Source: Druceiella hillmani
Taxonomy: Eukaryota > Arthropoda > Insecta > Lepidoptera > Hepialidae
Direction: 5' to 3'
DNA length: 64,000 nucleotides
NCBI GenBank assembly: GCA_039881145.1
Contig: JAYKKI010000015.1
Coordinates: 23,898,501 to 23,962,500, forward strand
Part shown: piece after piece, positions 1 through 12,700 of the stretch
Layout of the letters: each line of letters begins with the position of its first letter
Position numbering within the stretch: position 1 is the first letter of the stretch
Notes under the pieces: model-generated
Seen by the model: only the letters and a program-made list of their open reading frames with translations
The model's database searches: none
What the model was told of the DNA's origin: nothing
Translations under genes and position numbers: made by a program

Positions 1-25
1 ACCTGTTTGAAATAAAAAAAACTGC

Positions 26-26
26 A

Positions 27-116
<90 letters not shown>
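26..116. repeat. (TA)n microsatellite
   Basis: Nearly uninterrupted TA dinucleotide run with one TG interruption near its start. No coding content. Its length suggests a recently active slippage locus. Confidence 0.97.
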
Positions 117-118
<2 letters not shown>

Positions 119-1085
119 GTGGTCATAATATGGTCAATACACTTTGAGACTTGAATACTATTTTGAATCGTACATTCTTTCGACGTTTATAAAATCATCA
201 GTTTATCAGATCAAAATGCCGATTCATGCTTATGAATTTTGCCGGACAAAAACTTTTAATCTGTATTAGGATATGTATGTCTGTTAAAACTAACTTATTA
301 GTTTTTGTTTTGAGGACAATCAATGCGGGTTCGTATGATTATTATCTGTCCGCCTATTGCATAAATACGAAACCTAGCAATTGTATTGAAGTGGCTATAT
401 ATAAATTTACATAGGACTAAAAAATCTTAAATAATTTGAGCTCACAGCTAGTATAATTATTTGCGACATTCATTATTTCTATGTTCACAAGGGACACACT
501 TCTTGTATATAGATTCAGCAGAAACATTATATTTTTTGTTTACTGTATGCCCACGTATGGCTACTTATGTACACGACGTATATTCAATACTTGCTTACCA
601 CACTTATCAACGTAATGGCTATTAAAAACCGCGGGTGCACGGACATCTCATTTCCAATATTGCTCTCTGAATTTTTGACTTTTCATAAAATTATTTTGTA
701 ATATATTAAGTTTATAATATTATTATGTGTTTTATAATATTAAATTCGTTGTGCTAAATATGTAATATTTTTATTTATGAATATAAATAAAATGATGTAT
801 GTTCTTCTAAGGACCATACCTATACAGCTCTTCAAGTATACATATCACTAAAAAAAACACAATCAAAATGATCTGGACACAAAATAAATTATATGTAGCT
901 AAAGAAAAAATTAGTATAGTCGCGAAAGTAAATTTATGCACGTTAATAAAAATATATATTTTTCAATCACAAGTACTAAATAAATTCACATTAAATTACT
1001 AACGTGAATGTAAGAAAAAGGTTTACAATACCTGAACTGTCAAATCTGATTGTTTATGAACATTCTTTTCTGCAATTGAAAAGGA

Positions 1086-1086
<1 letters not shown>
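117..1086. other. AT-rich stretch, no gene seen
   Basis: The only open frame over 60 codons (226-414) shows no recognisable domain and no splice or codon evidence. Nothing else is supported here. Confidence 0.6.

Positions 1087-1147
<61 letters not shown>
1087..1147. repeat. (TA)n microsatellite
   Basis: Uninterrupted TA run of about 30 units between unique AT-rich flanks. Confidence 0.97.
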
Positions 1148-1149
<2 letters not shown>

Positions 1150-1256
1150 TTATAATATATGTTTCTGTAAAGTTGTTTATTACAATTATTTTTGAGCATT
1201 CCATAGTTTTTTCATCAAATTTAATATTCCGAACTACCGTTAAAAATCATGTTTAC

Positions 1257-1445
1257 ATTAACACTATCATCGTGACGGCGCATAAATGTGTGGTTCATTA
1301 AAGTTTTCCTTCAGGTGTGAGTAAACACGTCTGTCGCAAGATCAGTGACAATGTAAAAGACATCAAAGTCTATGGAAATGCACTGCGTCTCTTCTCCCTT
1401 TCCATTCACCATCTAGCAATAGACGGCGATGACACAGTCCGCTCT
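1257..1445 (+). repeat. Dispersed repeat family X, copy 1 (unnamed)
   Basis: It shares an exact 24-base word (1284-1307, beginning AAATGTGTGGTTC) with 62602-62625. Collinear shorter matches follow in both copies: CACGTCT, CTATG, CACTGC, CTTTCC, CAATRGAC and ATGA, in the same order and similar spacing. The copies lie 61 kb apart in the same orientation. I do not recognise the family. An old SINE, MITE or LINE tail are all possible. No open frame spans both copies. Confidence 0.65.
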
Positions 1446-1636
1446 AAGTGAAAACGGTAAGAAACTTTGCAAATACGCCTTTGAAAGATTTCGCTGTTAT
1501 AAGCTAATGCTAAGTTGGCACAGATATTATGAACAAATTATATAATTATACTTTTCGTTCTATATTAGTCGTAGTACGCACATAATTTTTATATTTTGCC
1601 TCGACTGCTTATCTTCAATTAAATTATCTAATTACG

Positions 1637-1639
<3 letters not shown>

Positions 1640-1730
<91 letters not shown>

Positions 1731-1755
1731 CATATATGTATATATATATATATAA

Positions 1756-1818
<63 letters not shown>
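1640..1818. repeat. Compound (TA)n microsatellite
   Basis: TA run of about 180 bp broken by AAA, TACATA and TGTA interruptions. Three overlapping minus-strand open frames here are only Tyr-Ile translations of the repeat and are not genes. Confidence 0.97.
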
Positions 1819-1819
<1 letters not shown>

Positions 1820-2793
1820 CAAACCATTTCATAGCACATTAATATCAGATTGTTTTTGACTCAAAAACATGAGAAAAACATAACATGATACCTACGTCAT
1901 TTATATTCAAATTAAAATACATGAAAGGTTATATTTTGTGAATGAGACACTTTATCTACATATTCAATTGGAACTTTGAAGTCTCATAGACTGTCGAGGA
2001 CATGATAGTTGTTTGTAAAAAAAAAATTCTGTAATATGTCGAGGTCTCCATATTTAAATAATTTGCAAATATCAAAATAATAACTTTCAAATATTTGGCT
2101 ATAAATAGGTCAACAGTATCTTAATTACCATTAAATACTCCTAAGTAATTATACATAATGTTTGACTTTCAATACGACTAGTGCATACGTAGTAGCTTCA
2201 ACTGCAACTAGCGCAAATATGCTTTTCATTGTTGTGCTCTAATGTAATCCGAAGCAATGTTTTTTAATATTGCTTTTTGAAGTTCCACACTAGTCTTAAC
2301 TCAGTAAGTCTCATTCCATTTTTTTCGAAATTGATGCACAAACATTTCTTTTCAATATAAACGTGATTTCTAGATGTTAAAAAAGAAGCACACTCTTGGT
2401 CTTTTTATAGGTGAGGACATATTTCTTATAAAATATGCGATGGCAAGCGCTACTGCTTACTGTAATATAGAATATTAGAAGTTGTAACAGTTTTTGTATA
2501 TTTTTTATTAATATTAAGAAATTTAGCAACAACATACCTTAAAAATTCTTATAATATGTCATGGCCTGGAAAAACAATATGGTCATCGATTCTCTAATAA
2601 TTATGGCAAATTAACATTTTTCTTAAGTATCCAATATATGGGGTTTAGTACCTACGATATTTTATGTTACAAAGAATATCAGGAACTTACGATAAAATTT
2701 AATAAAAATATTACCACATATACCGAAATCGGAACAGAAGGTGAAGAGAGGTGTTTGCAGAAATTAAGGAACCTAAATCTATTTATATATACC
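1819..2793. other. AT-rich stretch, no gene seen
   Basis: No recognisable coding, RNA or repeat feature. Composition is uniform AT-rich. Confidence 0.55.
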
Positions 2794-2882
2794 TACAGAC
2801 TTACATGCGTATGTACAAACAACTATGCATACATACATACCGACTTACATGCATATATACAAACAACTATGCATACATACGG
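2794..2882. repeat. 44-bp tandem duplication
   Basis: Two near-identical 44-bp units; the word GACTTACATG occurs at 2798 and 2842. Overlapping open frames (2638-2940 and 2751-2972) run through it, but 44 is not a multiple of 3, so the units are read in different frames. That argues against a coding repeat. Confidence 0.85.
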
Positions 2883-5800
2883 ACATATAAAATACTTTCC
2901 CTCTTATATCTTTACCGTAGTACACTCTCCAAGTCTTTAGGTTCATTTATATACTATACATTTGTGTACTAACATTCTTACTGGTGTATGTCTTCGTACA
3001 AGAGATTTTCTATAGCCTTTCCACAAGGGATTTTTTATAGACAATGGTATATTTGAATAATAAAATGAGCTCATCATTTTGTATATAAAGTGATTATTAT
3101 GAGGTCAAAAATCGTCCGTGCAGAAAATTTGTCATTTTCGTCGTACGCAGAAAATTTTTTAAATATGAGAAATGAGCAATTGTTTCGCATATAGAAAGTA
3201 GTCAATAACTATTATGGAAATATCTATCCGTTTACGATTTATTTGGCAATACCGATTTATTTGGCAATAAAGAAAGAACTTTGTGGCACATTGCTCCAAA
3301 AATATGGATAAAAAACGCAAAAATTTTAAAAAATATTTCAAATATTTCAAACAATAATGAAAATCTTTTGCTACAAAACAAAACAAATTGCTTAGATTTT
3401 CTTTGTAAGTCGAGCGGGATTATCAGTCCTCAGGATATTTTTTTCGATGTGTTTCTTAATTTAATTTACTATGTATGTTTTTAGTGCGAATTAGGTTAGA
3501 AGCAACTTCAACTATATAAAGAACACAAGAAATTAAATAAAACCTGATAAGTGAATGGGTTCCATAAACATTCCTTCTATATTTGGAACTGTGTGGTTAA
3601 TTTTCATTTCTATTTCACACTAACTTTCTTTAGAATACCCTAGATTTCTTCTCTTCATAACTAAAAAGATATTTATAAAATGCATCTTTCCGTTTTAAAT
3701 AGAAATATTTTACATACTATTACATCGAGAATGGTCTCGCTCGTTGAGAGTAATTTGTTTGCAATGGGTGAGAATAAATTTCTTGTAATATTTGACCGTA
3801 ATGTCAATACTTCCAAAAAAGAACTTCGTAACTAACTTTCTTCGATTTTACTTGAAATCGTGATAGTTTCAAGATATCATGAAATTTTTACGTTACTTTG
3901 TGTATTTGGACTCTAATAAAAAGTGCGTAAAGATAAGTCTATTTATCCATTTAGTGAAGAAATAAATTAACAATAAATATATAGTCGTAATTCAAAGTTA
4001 ACAATAAGTAAATTGCAATGTTCTTCCTTCGGCGTATACGTGTATTGAAACGTCATGCAATTTAGTACGCATATTTTATTTTTAATTTAGTACTGTTTTA
4101 TTTATTGAAACTTGGGTGTGTAATTTTAATATTTTTGTAACATTACATCAGTAATAAATTGAACGACTATTAAAATCTTCTTCATCTTATTTCACACTAA
4201 CAACGATAGATTACAGTTGACCGTTAATATATCACTTAATACCTGGAACAATCATACGTGTAAAAAATATTACGTAAGACAGAGAAGAAATCAATAATTT
4301 AATAACGTTATTGATTTCTGATTATTGAAAAGAAATTAAAATTCTTAGAGCAATCGGGAATGTGCAATAAGGAGATTATTTCCGAGGAACAGAAAAAAAC
4401 AATGAAGTGTTTTTTTCAAACAAACCTTATATTTAAAAAAAATTATTAAAAATGTACAAAAATCTAAAGTGTGAAAAAATGGCTGCTTAAGTAGATATAT
4501 TTTAAAATTATTCACTTGAGTGAACTATAAATCCTGTATAGGAAGAAAAAAAGTAAAATGCAATGTTAATAACATCACTTGACGGTAAATAAGCATTTTG
4601 GAAAATGTAGTTGTAATAACAGCCTAATCGATTTGGAAATAAAGGATCCGTAAAAATGCGGAGAAATTCCAACAAACCGCAAGCAGACATTATAGAAAAA
4701 TATAAAAAAAGCGTTTACGCGACACGAAAAGGAAAAAAGATAAACAAATACACATTTGAACGTTAATTTTCAACTCAATTATTGCAGATTTCAATACCTG
4801 CGTGGGAAAATTAAATAGTAGTAAAATTTATGAGTTCTAATCTTATTAAGTTTATCACTGTACGTCTATACGAAAACTTACGAAATATTTAATAATTAAC
4901 CTTATCATTTATTGACTTCGAAAATATAGAAAATTATTAAAAAGGCTAGCAATAATTTTATTACTATACCGATATAATTAATAAAAAGTTAAAATTGTAT
5001 TTTATTCTTCGTAAAAAAGAGTCTTTTTTTTCTTCAGAATAATTAACCGTGTTTCGAAATACTAAAGAATTGAATGTAATTTGACTATACATAAAACTGA
5101 CCCACAAAAAAATGATTGTTTCTTTTAAAAATATAACAGCAGTAAATGTAATCGTAATACCAATATTCTCAATCATTTGGATGCATTATTCTAATGCTTT
5201 TTATTGGCGTTATTAAACAAGATTTGCAAAATTGAAGAAAATGTAAAAGAAATTAATAACGAGCTCTCTGGTTAAATTGATAGCGATAACAATGGACGGT
5301 TTTATTTTAAGTGGTTCTACTCCGTATTCCATTTCCTTCATTATTGTGATACTCCTGTTATTGAAGTTCAGTGAGTTTCATTTTTCTTTTAAATTACATT
5401 CTTTTTCAAATTTACTGACTGCTGTTCCTAATGAGAATCATGCGATTGTTAACATCAGATGAAATCTTATCCACGTATTTTTTTTATATACGAACTGTAT
5501 TAGAATATACCATATTTATTTCAGTTTGAAATCACGGAATATTTACTATCTATTAATAAAAATATCTTCGTAGCTGCATATACTGAACGGGGTATTAAAA
5601 AGTATCCACATAAGCTATTTGTTACGTACGAGCCAAGGGCTGTTTCTGACATTAGCGCTCGCCCGTCGACAGTACATCTCAATTATAACTTACGCAATAT
5701 TTATAGCTACCTAAGTTACGTTTTGTCTTTAATTCCTTTTTAATGTTTTTGTTTTATTTTCCATGAAGATATGAAAATAGTTTTTTTTTAAATGTTGTAA

Positions 5801-6480
5801 ATCATTTTAATTTTTATTAGAGACTTCGGTTATAAACTATTGGCCGACGTTTATTTCACTCGTCTTCTTTTCACGTACGACAAATAAAACAAAAAAGTAA
5901 CATTTATTTCGCTTGTATAGGAAAATCATTCCGAAACTTATAACAGTACTAAATATGACATTATAAAAAAAAACATAATTTTATCAAAATAAAATATGAT
6001 AATTTTCTATAATTCAATATCAAAAGAAATTCATTTTCACAGAATGCGACAATTAATATTACAAAATACATACCCGCTTTCATTACAATTCTATATACAT
6101 GATCGAATATATTTCTTTTATCGTCGGATTGGTATATATTCAATGTGTAATTAAAAATGTTTTTCCATTCCTCAAAATTTCTGTTCCTTATCAGCAAACA
6201 AAATTCAGTCCATTATTGTATTTTATTTCATCTTTCTCATGTATTCAACAAAACTAAAATTTATAGCTTTCCTTTTATACATTTTAAAATTAGTTTCAAT
6301 TTACATTTTTACAAAAAAATTAAAGAAAATTGCTGTGTGACATTAAGATTTAACAGATATTATAAAAAAAATAAATAAGTTATCTTACCCGGTTAAATAA
6401 GTATCAAATCTTGTTTAAAAAATATTTTAAAAAATTATTTCGGAAATCAATACGCATGAGATTATTAATAATGAAGTATT
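2883..6480. other. AT-rich stretch with small hairpins, no gene seen
   Basis: Contains a two-unit repeat of about 17 bp at 3234-3268 (core GATTTATTTGGCAAT). It also has a perfect 12-bp inverted repeat at 4286-4297 and 4308-4319 with a 10-base spacer. Open frames of 60-78 codons on both strands overlap each other, show no domains, and match chance expectation. Confidence 0.55.
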
Positions 6481-6692
6481 GAATATGTTTGGCGTTAATT
6501 TTGTAGAAATTCATTATTCACAATTAAATGAAACTACGGGATGTAGTATCATTTTCACTTTCTTTAAGTTCTTTACCACGACCTAGGTTTCGTTGTATTA
6601 CAACATCTTCAAGTGTTTCACACATCATTATTCACAATTTAATGAAACTACGTGTACATCACGTAGTTTCATTAAATTGTGAATAATGAAGT
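6481..6692. mobile_element. Foldback / Penelope-like terminal element, copy A
   Basis: The arm sequence TCATTATTCACAATT occurs three times: 6511 (forward), 6625-6654 (forward) and 6660-6689 (inverted). The last two form a perfect 30-bp inverted repeat with a 5-base spacer. Between the first and second arms lies a minus-strand hammerhead-like core. The left outer flank (6481-6535) is almost identical to 20270-20325. In copy B, however, the segment between the arms lies in the opposite orientation. Arms plus a hammerhead-like core suggest a Penelope-like retroelement terminus or a foldback element. No transposase or reverse transcriptase is attached. Confidence 0.7.
6576..6616 (-). ncRNA. Degenerate hammerhead-ribozyme-like core (copy A)
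   Basis: Read on the minus strand: TTGAAGA, then a 5-bp stem GTTGT/ACAAC with loop AAT, then GAAAC, CTAG, GTC and GTGG. This matches the hammerhead order (CUGANGA, stem II, GAAA, minimal stem III, cleavage-site C, stem I). The first core C is T and stem I is weakened, so catalysis is not expected. There is also one extra base before stem II. Confidence 0.4.
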
Positions 6693-6831
6693 GAAAATGA
6701 AAAAGGATTTTGGAAAAACAGTAAGGTTGGTAAATACTGCAGTGTTAATAACAACATGGATGGGTAGAAATAAACCAAGTATCTTATATGCAATGGATGA
6801 AATGAAAATAAAATAAGTTTTTCAGCTGCAC

Positions 6832-7148
6832 ATGCCTAGGATCATAATATAAAACATAAAGCCATAAACCATGAAATTGAACTGAACAGGATTGTTCATT
6901 CTGAAATATGTGAAATTAATTTACACATCTTTGAATGGACAATGAAGAAATCGTGGGAAAAAATACGTTATGTATTAGGTAAGAGTAATTATGACTTAGC
7001 AAGAATAATTGGAGGAGTTTTTAAAAAAGATAATGAAGGACTTACCAACCGACGCATGTGTATGAAGAATTGTATGTCAGCATGGAGAAAGAGAAAAGTT
7101 TGTCGGACACATTCGACAGGACACCATTTATTCCATAATTTCATCTAA
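6832..7148 (+). pseudogene. Unidentified open frame beside the foldback element
   Basis: The frame is open from just after a TAG at about 6827 through a stop at 7146-7148, about 105 codons. The first in-frame ATG is at 6942 and would give 68 residues. The product is basic and contains a segment around MKKSWEKIRYVLGK and a Cys/Arg-rich C-terminal part. I do not recognise the family. It begins about 140 bp after the foldback palindrome, so it could be a degraded mobile-element coding remnant. It could also be one exon or chance. No clear splice sites were identified. Confidence 0.2.
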
Positions 7149-7150
7149 AA

Positions 7151-9399
7151 TAGAATATGCTAAAATATTTTAACATAAAGGTAAATAAAGCATCTTAAAA
7201 ATTTTTTTTAACAAAATTAGTCCCTAATATAAACTGTGTTTTATAAGTTCGGCAGAACTTCTTGCCGTTTTTATCTCTTTGGTTACTTGTTCATCTGATC
7301 AGTCAACCGTCCATCCTTCCATCCTTGTTTATTATTTTTTATTGAATAATTGGTTAGCCATAACCGACGTAAAACTTGGATTTTACTTATAATTACGTTT
7401 ATGCTGTGGACTAGCAATTTTATGACGTAGCGCAAACGGTATTTGTTCAACCTGCTTTAATCTGTTACGAATTTTGTAAAAAAATAACTTACCTGAGCCA
7501 CATACGTAAATACATGTTTATGCTATGCCATACTCATTATTATGAAATATGAGATTCAATAAAAGATTTATATTTTTAAATTAACATTGTAATTAAGATA
7601 ACAATAAACATTAATTAAAATCCAATAAATGAGTACAAAACGTTTAAATATTTTATTTTTTCTAATTATGTACCCAAATATGGATTTGGAAAACTTAGAT
7701 AACGTGAAGCATTGTTTTAATAGGATACCCGATTAATGACTGTCGGTGTTTACATTTTCTCGCATCTATTCGTACCTTAATTGGCTCGGTTTTATTATTC
7801 TGGAACCTTTATCCTACTTTTTCTTTTAAAAATATAATTGGTATTTTTTATACTAAACAACATAGTGGCGGCTTAAATTTATAATGAATAATCTTGTTTA
7901 ATTTTTTAGCAATTTTTTTTTAATTGGGCGTAAGCGGCACACATCACTTACTTATTTTACGAGTCAACAATATTTTTTCATTCTTTAATCTTTCTTTGGA
8001 CATAAATTAAAAAAAATACTTAGTTATTCTTGTTTCTGAAAGCATCCTACATTTGATTATAATTAACATATTTCAAGTACGAATTCTTATCATGTCACAG
8101 TCTAATATGTAAGTGACAATAACATAATATTGTATCAATTCAATTATTTTCGAGCCAAATTCAAACACATATATTTGATTAAACAAGAAAAACTTATAAT
8201 AAATATTAAATTTTCTATATCAGTAAACATGTAATGCATACAATCCACAACTCAAGAAGTAACTTTAAGATAATTACGGTGCAACTTACACCATAAAAAA
8301 TTCAAAATTATTTATTGGATCGTATGATAAGAATTTATTAGGACAATATTTCATTGTCATATTTGGGGTATATGAGAGGAAAAAACATTACAAAAGAAAA
8401 TTAAAACTTTGAATCAATTAGTTAAAAAAAATTAAATTCGACAACTTAGTGTAACATTTGCAATATCGCAATCTTTGGTTATTTGTTAATACACTAAAAC
8501 GTATAATATCAGTATGCTTTCCAAATACTAGTATTTCCTGTGAAAATGTGTAGAAAACTTCTTTTTTTAGATGTTTATATCGATCCTTAAGAAAATATAA
8601 TAATATTGTCATTAAAGTCGTTAATATAAATAAACTTAAATGTTCATGCTTCGCACTGAATAATATATAATAAGGTAACTTGCCATTTACGTCGTTAAGT
8701 TGGCTACTATACGAAGTAATCACTTAAGATTAAAATTAATTTCCTTTTGCCAGAAGCTAAACATCAGGTTAGCCAAAGACTTTATTACTTTGTAAAATTC
8801 TGGCTCAGGTGCTGCAACGTATTCTGAAGTTTCGCTCTCTTATTGAGGTGCGGTTGGAATTAATTTTACTTTATCGTATTCGGTATGCAACCTAGGTAGA
8901 ATGTATTATTTGGAAAAAAGTGGAAGTAAAAAAATAATAAAATAATTATTGTTTCACCTAATATTAATCCTATTCTAAGAAAAGATGTATTTAAACTTGA
9001 GACTTTTAATGGAAAAATGGGATAATACCTTACCGGGCCTGCATAAAACATGAATAGATTATAGCGTGGACTAACATATGTGCTAAACCCTTGAATAATC
9101 ATCCATATTTATGATGTTCGTTACCTTCTTACTTAACCACGTATTATTGTTGTCTACAGAAAATTCTATAATTGTTTTATTTAAGCATGTAATAACTCAT
9201 AATGTGCATCTGGAATTCTTAATTCCGAGGGGGTTCGCAAAACTATACTTTTCTTCTTTACAATACAATCATGATATTACTAAATCACAATTTTTGGAAC
9301 GAGAATATATTGTCTACCACATCTTTGACAGGCGCATATTTAAAAGAATTGTGTGGTATAACTACGAATTAATGATTTTTGGATCTTTTCCTTTACTAG
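7151..9399. other. AT-rich stretch, no gene seen
   Basis: Short open frames (8418-8723 minus, 8866-9102 minus, 9111-9407 plus) have no recognisable domains. The last runs into the repeat tail that follows and is probably not a gene. Confidence 0.5.
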
Positions 9400-9765
9400 T
9401 GATGTAAGACCTTGTTTCTTGTCTTCTTGCCGTGAGACCTTGTTGTTTGAAATTTGAAGATTCTAGGTCAACGGCAGGTAGATATATCTTCTTATTTATT
9501 TGGAAACGTCAAAAGGTGCGCCATAAATGGCGGCATTTTCAGGGTTCTTCTTGACTGCTTTGTCTTATAAGCTTGATTTATAGCTCGAACGAACCGTAAA
9601 CTTAAGTTTTTGGTATTACTTTTAACCTGACGCCTCCACGCGTTCCTAAGAAAAAGGGTCTTGACAGGTCGACAGACTAACTAAACTAGACGATAGAACC
9701 AAGAAATGATCTTATAAGAGGTCTTTTTTCCTCTTGGGTTACGGAATCTCTTAGATAGTTTAAAT
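9400..9765 (+). mobile_element. Insect-type interspersed repeat tail, copy 1
   Basis: It contains, in order, a TTCTTG/CTTCTTGCC block, GATTCTAGGTCAACGGCAGG, AAGAAAAAGGGTCTTGACAG, a decayed GACAGAC run, ATGATCTTATAAG, a T-rich block, and GGGTTACGGAATC. This order matches a LINE/SINE 3' tail I know from many insect genomes (CTATAAGGGTTCCGTTTTT...GGTACGGAACCC). That recognition is from memory and the family name is not assigned. Related tails lie at 44850-44945 and 61905-61995. It is non-coding and clearly old. Confidence 0.55.
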
Positions 9766-12700
9766 TAGTCGGTTATTACTATTTCCTCTATTTTTTTTGG
9801 TAATGTGATGTTCTAAAGAGAACTCACCCCATTGTTCCCATCTTTAGGATGACATTTCATATTTTTTGGTAAATATTGAGAAACCATATTATTTATGCAA
9901 ATAGATCCTAAAATATAGTAACTTATGTAAAATGCTAAGTAAAATCAATAATACTTTTAAAATAAAAGGTTGAAGTAATAAGTTGAAGTCGTCTAAACTG
10001 TTTATTAAGTACATGCAAATATCGTAGCTCTACTGAATGCGTATCATTCTGTCGATTTGTTAACATAACTTTATATAATTTTCCTGAAAATTAAATATTA
10101 CTGCGACAGAAATGCATGTAACGTCATCTATTAGATAAAAGCAGGGGCTCGAAATAGCTAATACTAAACCATTTTTTTTTCAAAAATTCAGCTCGTACTG
10201 TGATAAAATGAAATGTAATTATTCTGAAAATATGGTAGAATTTATGTACAATACAAGGAAGAATTTATCAATTACTATCACGCAACATGTAAAATAGAAA
10301 ATCGTAATCAAGCGTAAATACAATTTCCATGTGAAAAAAAAACATTTTATCTATTATATCTCGTAAAATGATCGACTCTTAACTTTACTATTAAATTTGT
10401 CAAACAATGTAAATTTCTGATTTTTGTCTCTCTTGAAATTTTCTGATATTTTCCTTCTGACATTGCCGGAGATTTTGAAAATGAGTGTCAGCCAGTGCTA
10501 AATTTAGCAATATTTGGAAATATATATCTCAGGAACCATAAGTGATCATACTTTCATGAAATTTGAATTACGGTATATAGTCTGTCATTTCCTTGTATTT
10601 ATATTAAAAATGCCTTCATCTAGATTATAAAAGAGGTATTCTGTTAGAGGAATGACAAAAATGGCTCGAATCATTCCATATAAATATATACGCGGCATGT
10701 ACATAATTAATATCTAGGAAATAACATATGATTTAAGAAAGTAAACAAATTTTATTAAAACTATTCGTCTGTAATAATACAAGACCTAGAGATAACTAAT
10801 AGTATCTTGAATAAATTGAGATTATTTAAGTCAAACACTGGAAAGGTTAAATCTACATTACACCTAAATATGTTTTTTATTCTTTGCCTAAAATAATATA
10901 TTGACTATAAAAAACGGAATACCTTGTGATGAAACGTATAAAATAAAGTTCTCGAAAATATTACTTAAAGTTGATACTCTCTTTCCTCTAACACTTAATC
11001 GTTGTCAGATGATAGTACATTTCCATGCTAATCTCAGTCAATGTTCACAGCTGCTCTGAAGATATGTGTATCTTCAAATTCACAAAACGTGTAGGTGAAA
11101 ACTGAGTATTAAATTTGCTTGCTTAATAGTATATAATATATTTGTCGTCACTAGAGAAAAGACTCGAAGCTAGAGAAAAGTAGCTATCGCTTTTATTGAA
11201 AAACAAACTTTTTTCACGTATACAAATACTTACCAATCAATATTACAAAAGGGCCTAATTGTGAATACTAGCCACTAAGCACTAAAATTATCGATGACAT
11301 AAAAGTGACCACGGTATTGTGAAAAATTTTTAACGAAAACATTTAGGCAGTTTGATGAATGAAATGGTATGGAAGTACTAAGAGAAGTGCGAAATTTACC
11401 TATGGTATAATAGCCCTGTTTTTTTAAGTTGAGTCGATAGCAGATTAGTTTATAGTAAATTTTTTGGTAGTATATTATTTTAGTCGTTGCTATATATTGG
11501 TATATTCAGTGCACTTAAAACAAAACAATGTATCTGAATAAATTAACCGCAATAAAAAATCTGGAAAACCTCTTCTGTATCTACGTTAATACTTAAATTA
11601 TTGTTTTTATAATATGGAAATTGATTGCATGTATAATTATTATATCGCAGTATCACACATTTAGTTTTTGACATGTATTTTCACTTTGATCGACCAGAAA
11701 AGCTTAGTATAATAAATAAATGAAAACGAAAACTTATTGATTAATACATCAAAATCCAACCTCTCAATTTCAGATGATACGTTTCTTATGTAAAGTAGGC
11801 AAACTATTTTATTTTATATACTTGAAGAAAAGAACATACGTCTTTTAAAGGTAAAATATTGTGTCCATTTACATACTTCATCAAGTAAGAAATGTAAAAT
11901 CGAAAAATGTTTTCCTTTTAAAACATCGGTATTTAACAAGGATATTATACAAAAATATTATATATAGCCAAGTAAATTTTTATTACAATGTGGTGCAAAA
12001 AGTGTTATAGACGCAATATGAAAATTTTAAAAACGTCGTCTTAGTTGATTAATGTCTTCGAGTTGCATTTCAAATTACAATGGAAGATATAGGACAAATA
12101 TTTTATCTGAAAAGTTCATCTCAATTATTTGGAATTAAACTCTATTAACATGACAACCTATGATTACTATACCGCGGGTTAACTTTCAAGGTTATATTAA
12201 TCGATCCCATTTAATTCGTGGCCAGCTATTCGCAGAGATTTGAAATATTGAAAAATTTAGAAATACCAGTATTTTACCTTTAATCTATACTTCAAATGCA
12301 TTTGATTTACTTTAATATCGATATAGAAAATCAGTACATATTTGAAAGTTATAATAAATCATGACTGGCGGTACTCACTTTTTATTTTATAGACTGTATA
12401 ATATTATTCATGTCAAGAATGGTTAGTAGGATTAATAAGATTTTGATCTCAAGCTATAAAATTAAATATAATTTCCATTTAGTTTGCTACGAAAATATGG
12501 AGACTTGAATCAATTTTATCTCTGAATTATCTACAATAAATCGTGTTCGCAAATATTTCGAAATAATTCCGTGTTTCTATAATACATTTTTTCTTTACTT
12601 TTTATTTTCATTACGACGTCTGTAAATGTTTTATGACTAGAATGAACTTTTTTATTATCAATTAATAATTTTTTATTATTATCGAAACGAGTAAATTATA

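Noticed and set aside
226..414. 62-codon plus-strand frame
   Set aside because: Length fits chance in AT-rich DNA with many frames, and no domain is recognisable. The same reasoning excludes most other 60-100 codon frames in the window.
1624..1839. Overlapping Tyr/Ile-rich open frames
   Set aside because: They are translations of the TA microsatellite. The same applies to frames over TA runs at 19883-20146, 20777-20992, 24735-24941, 26466-26804, 28720-29028 and 35084-35366.
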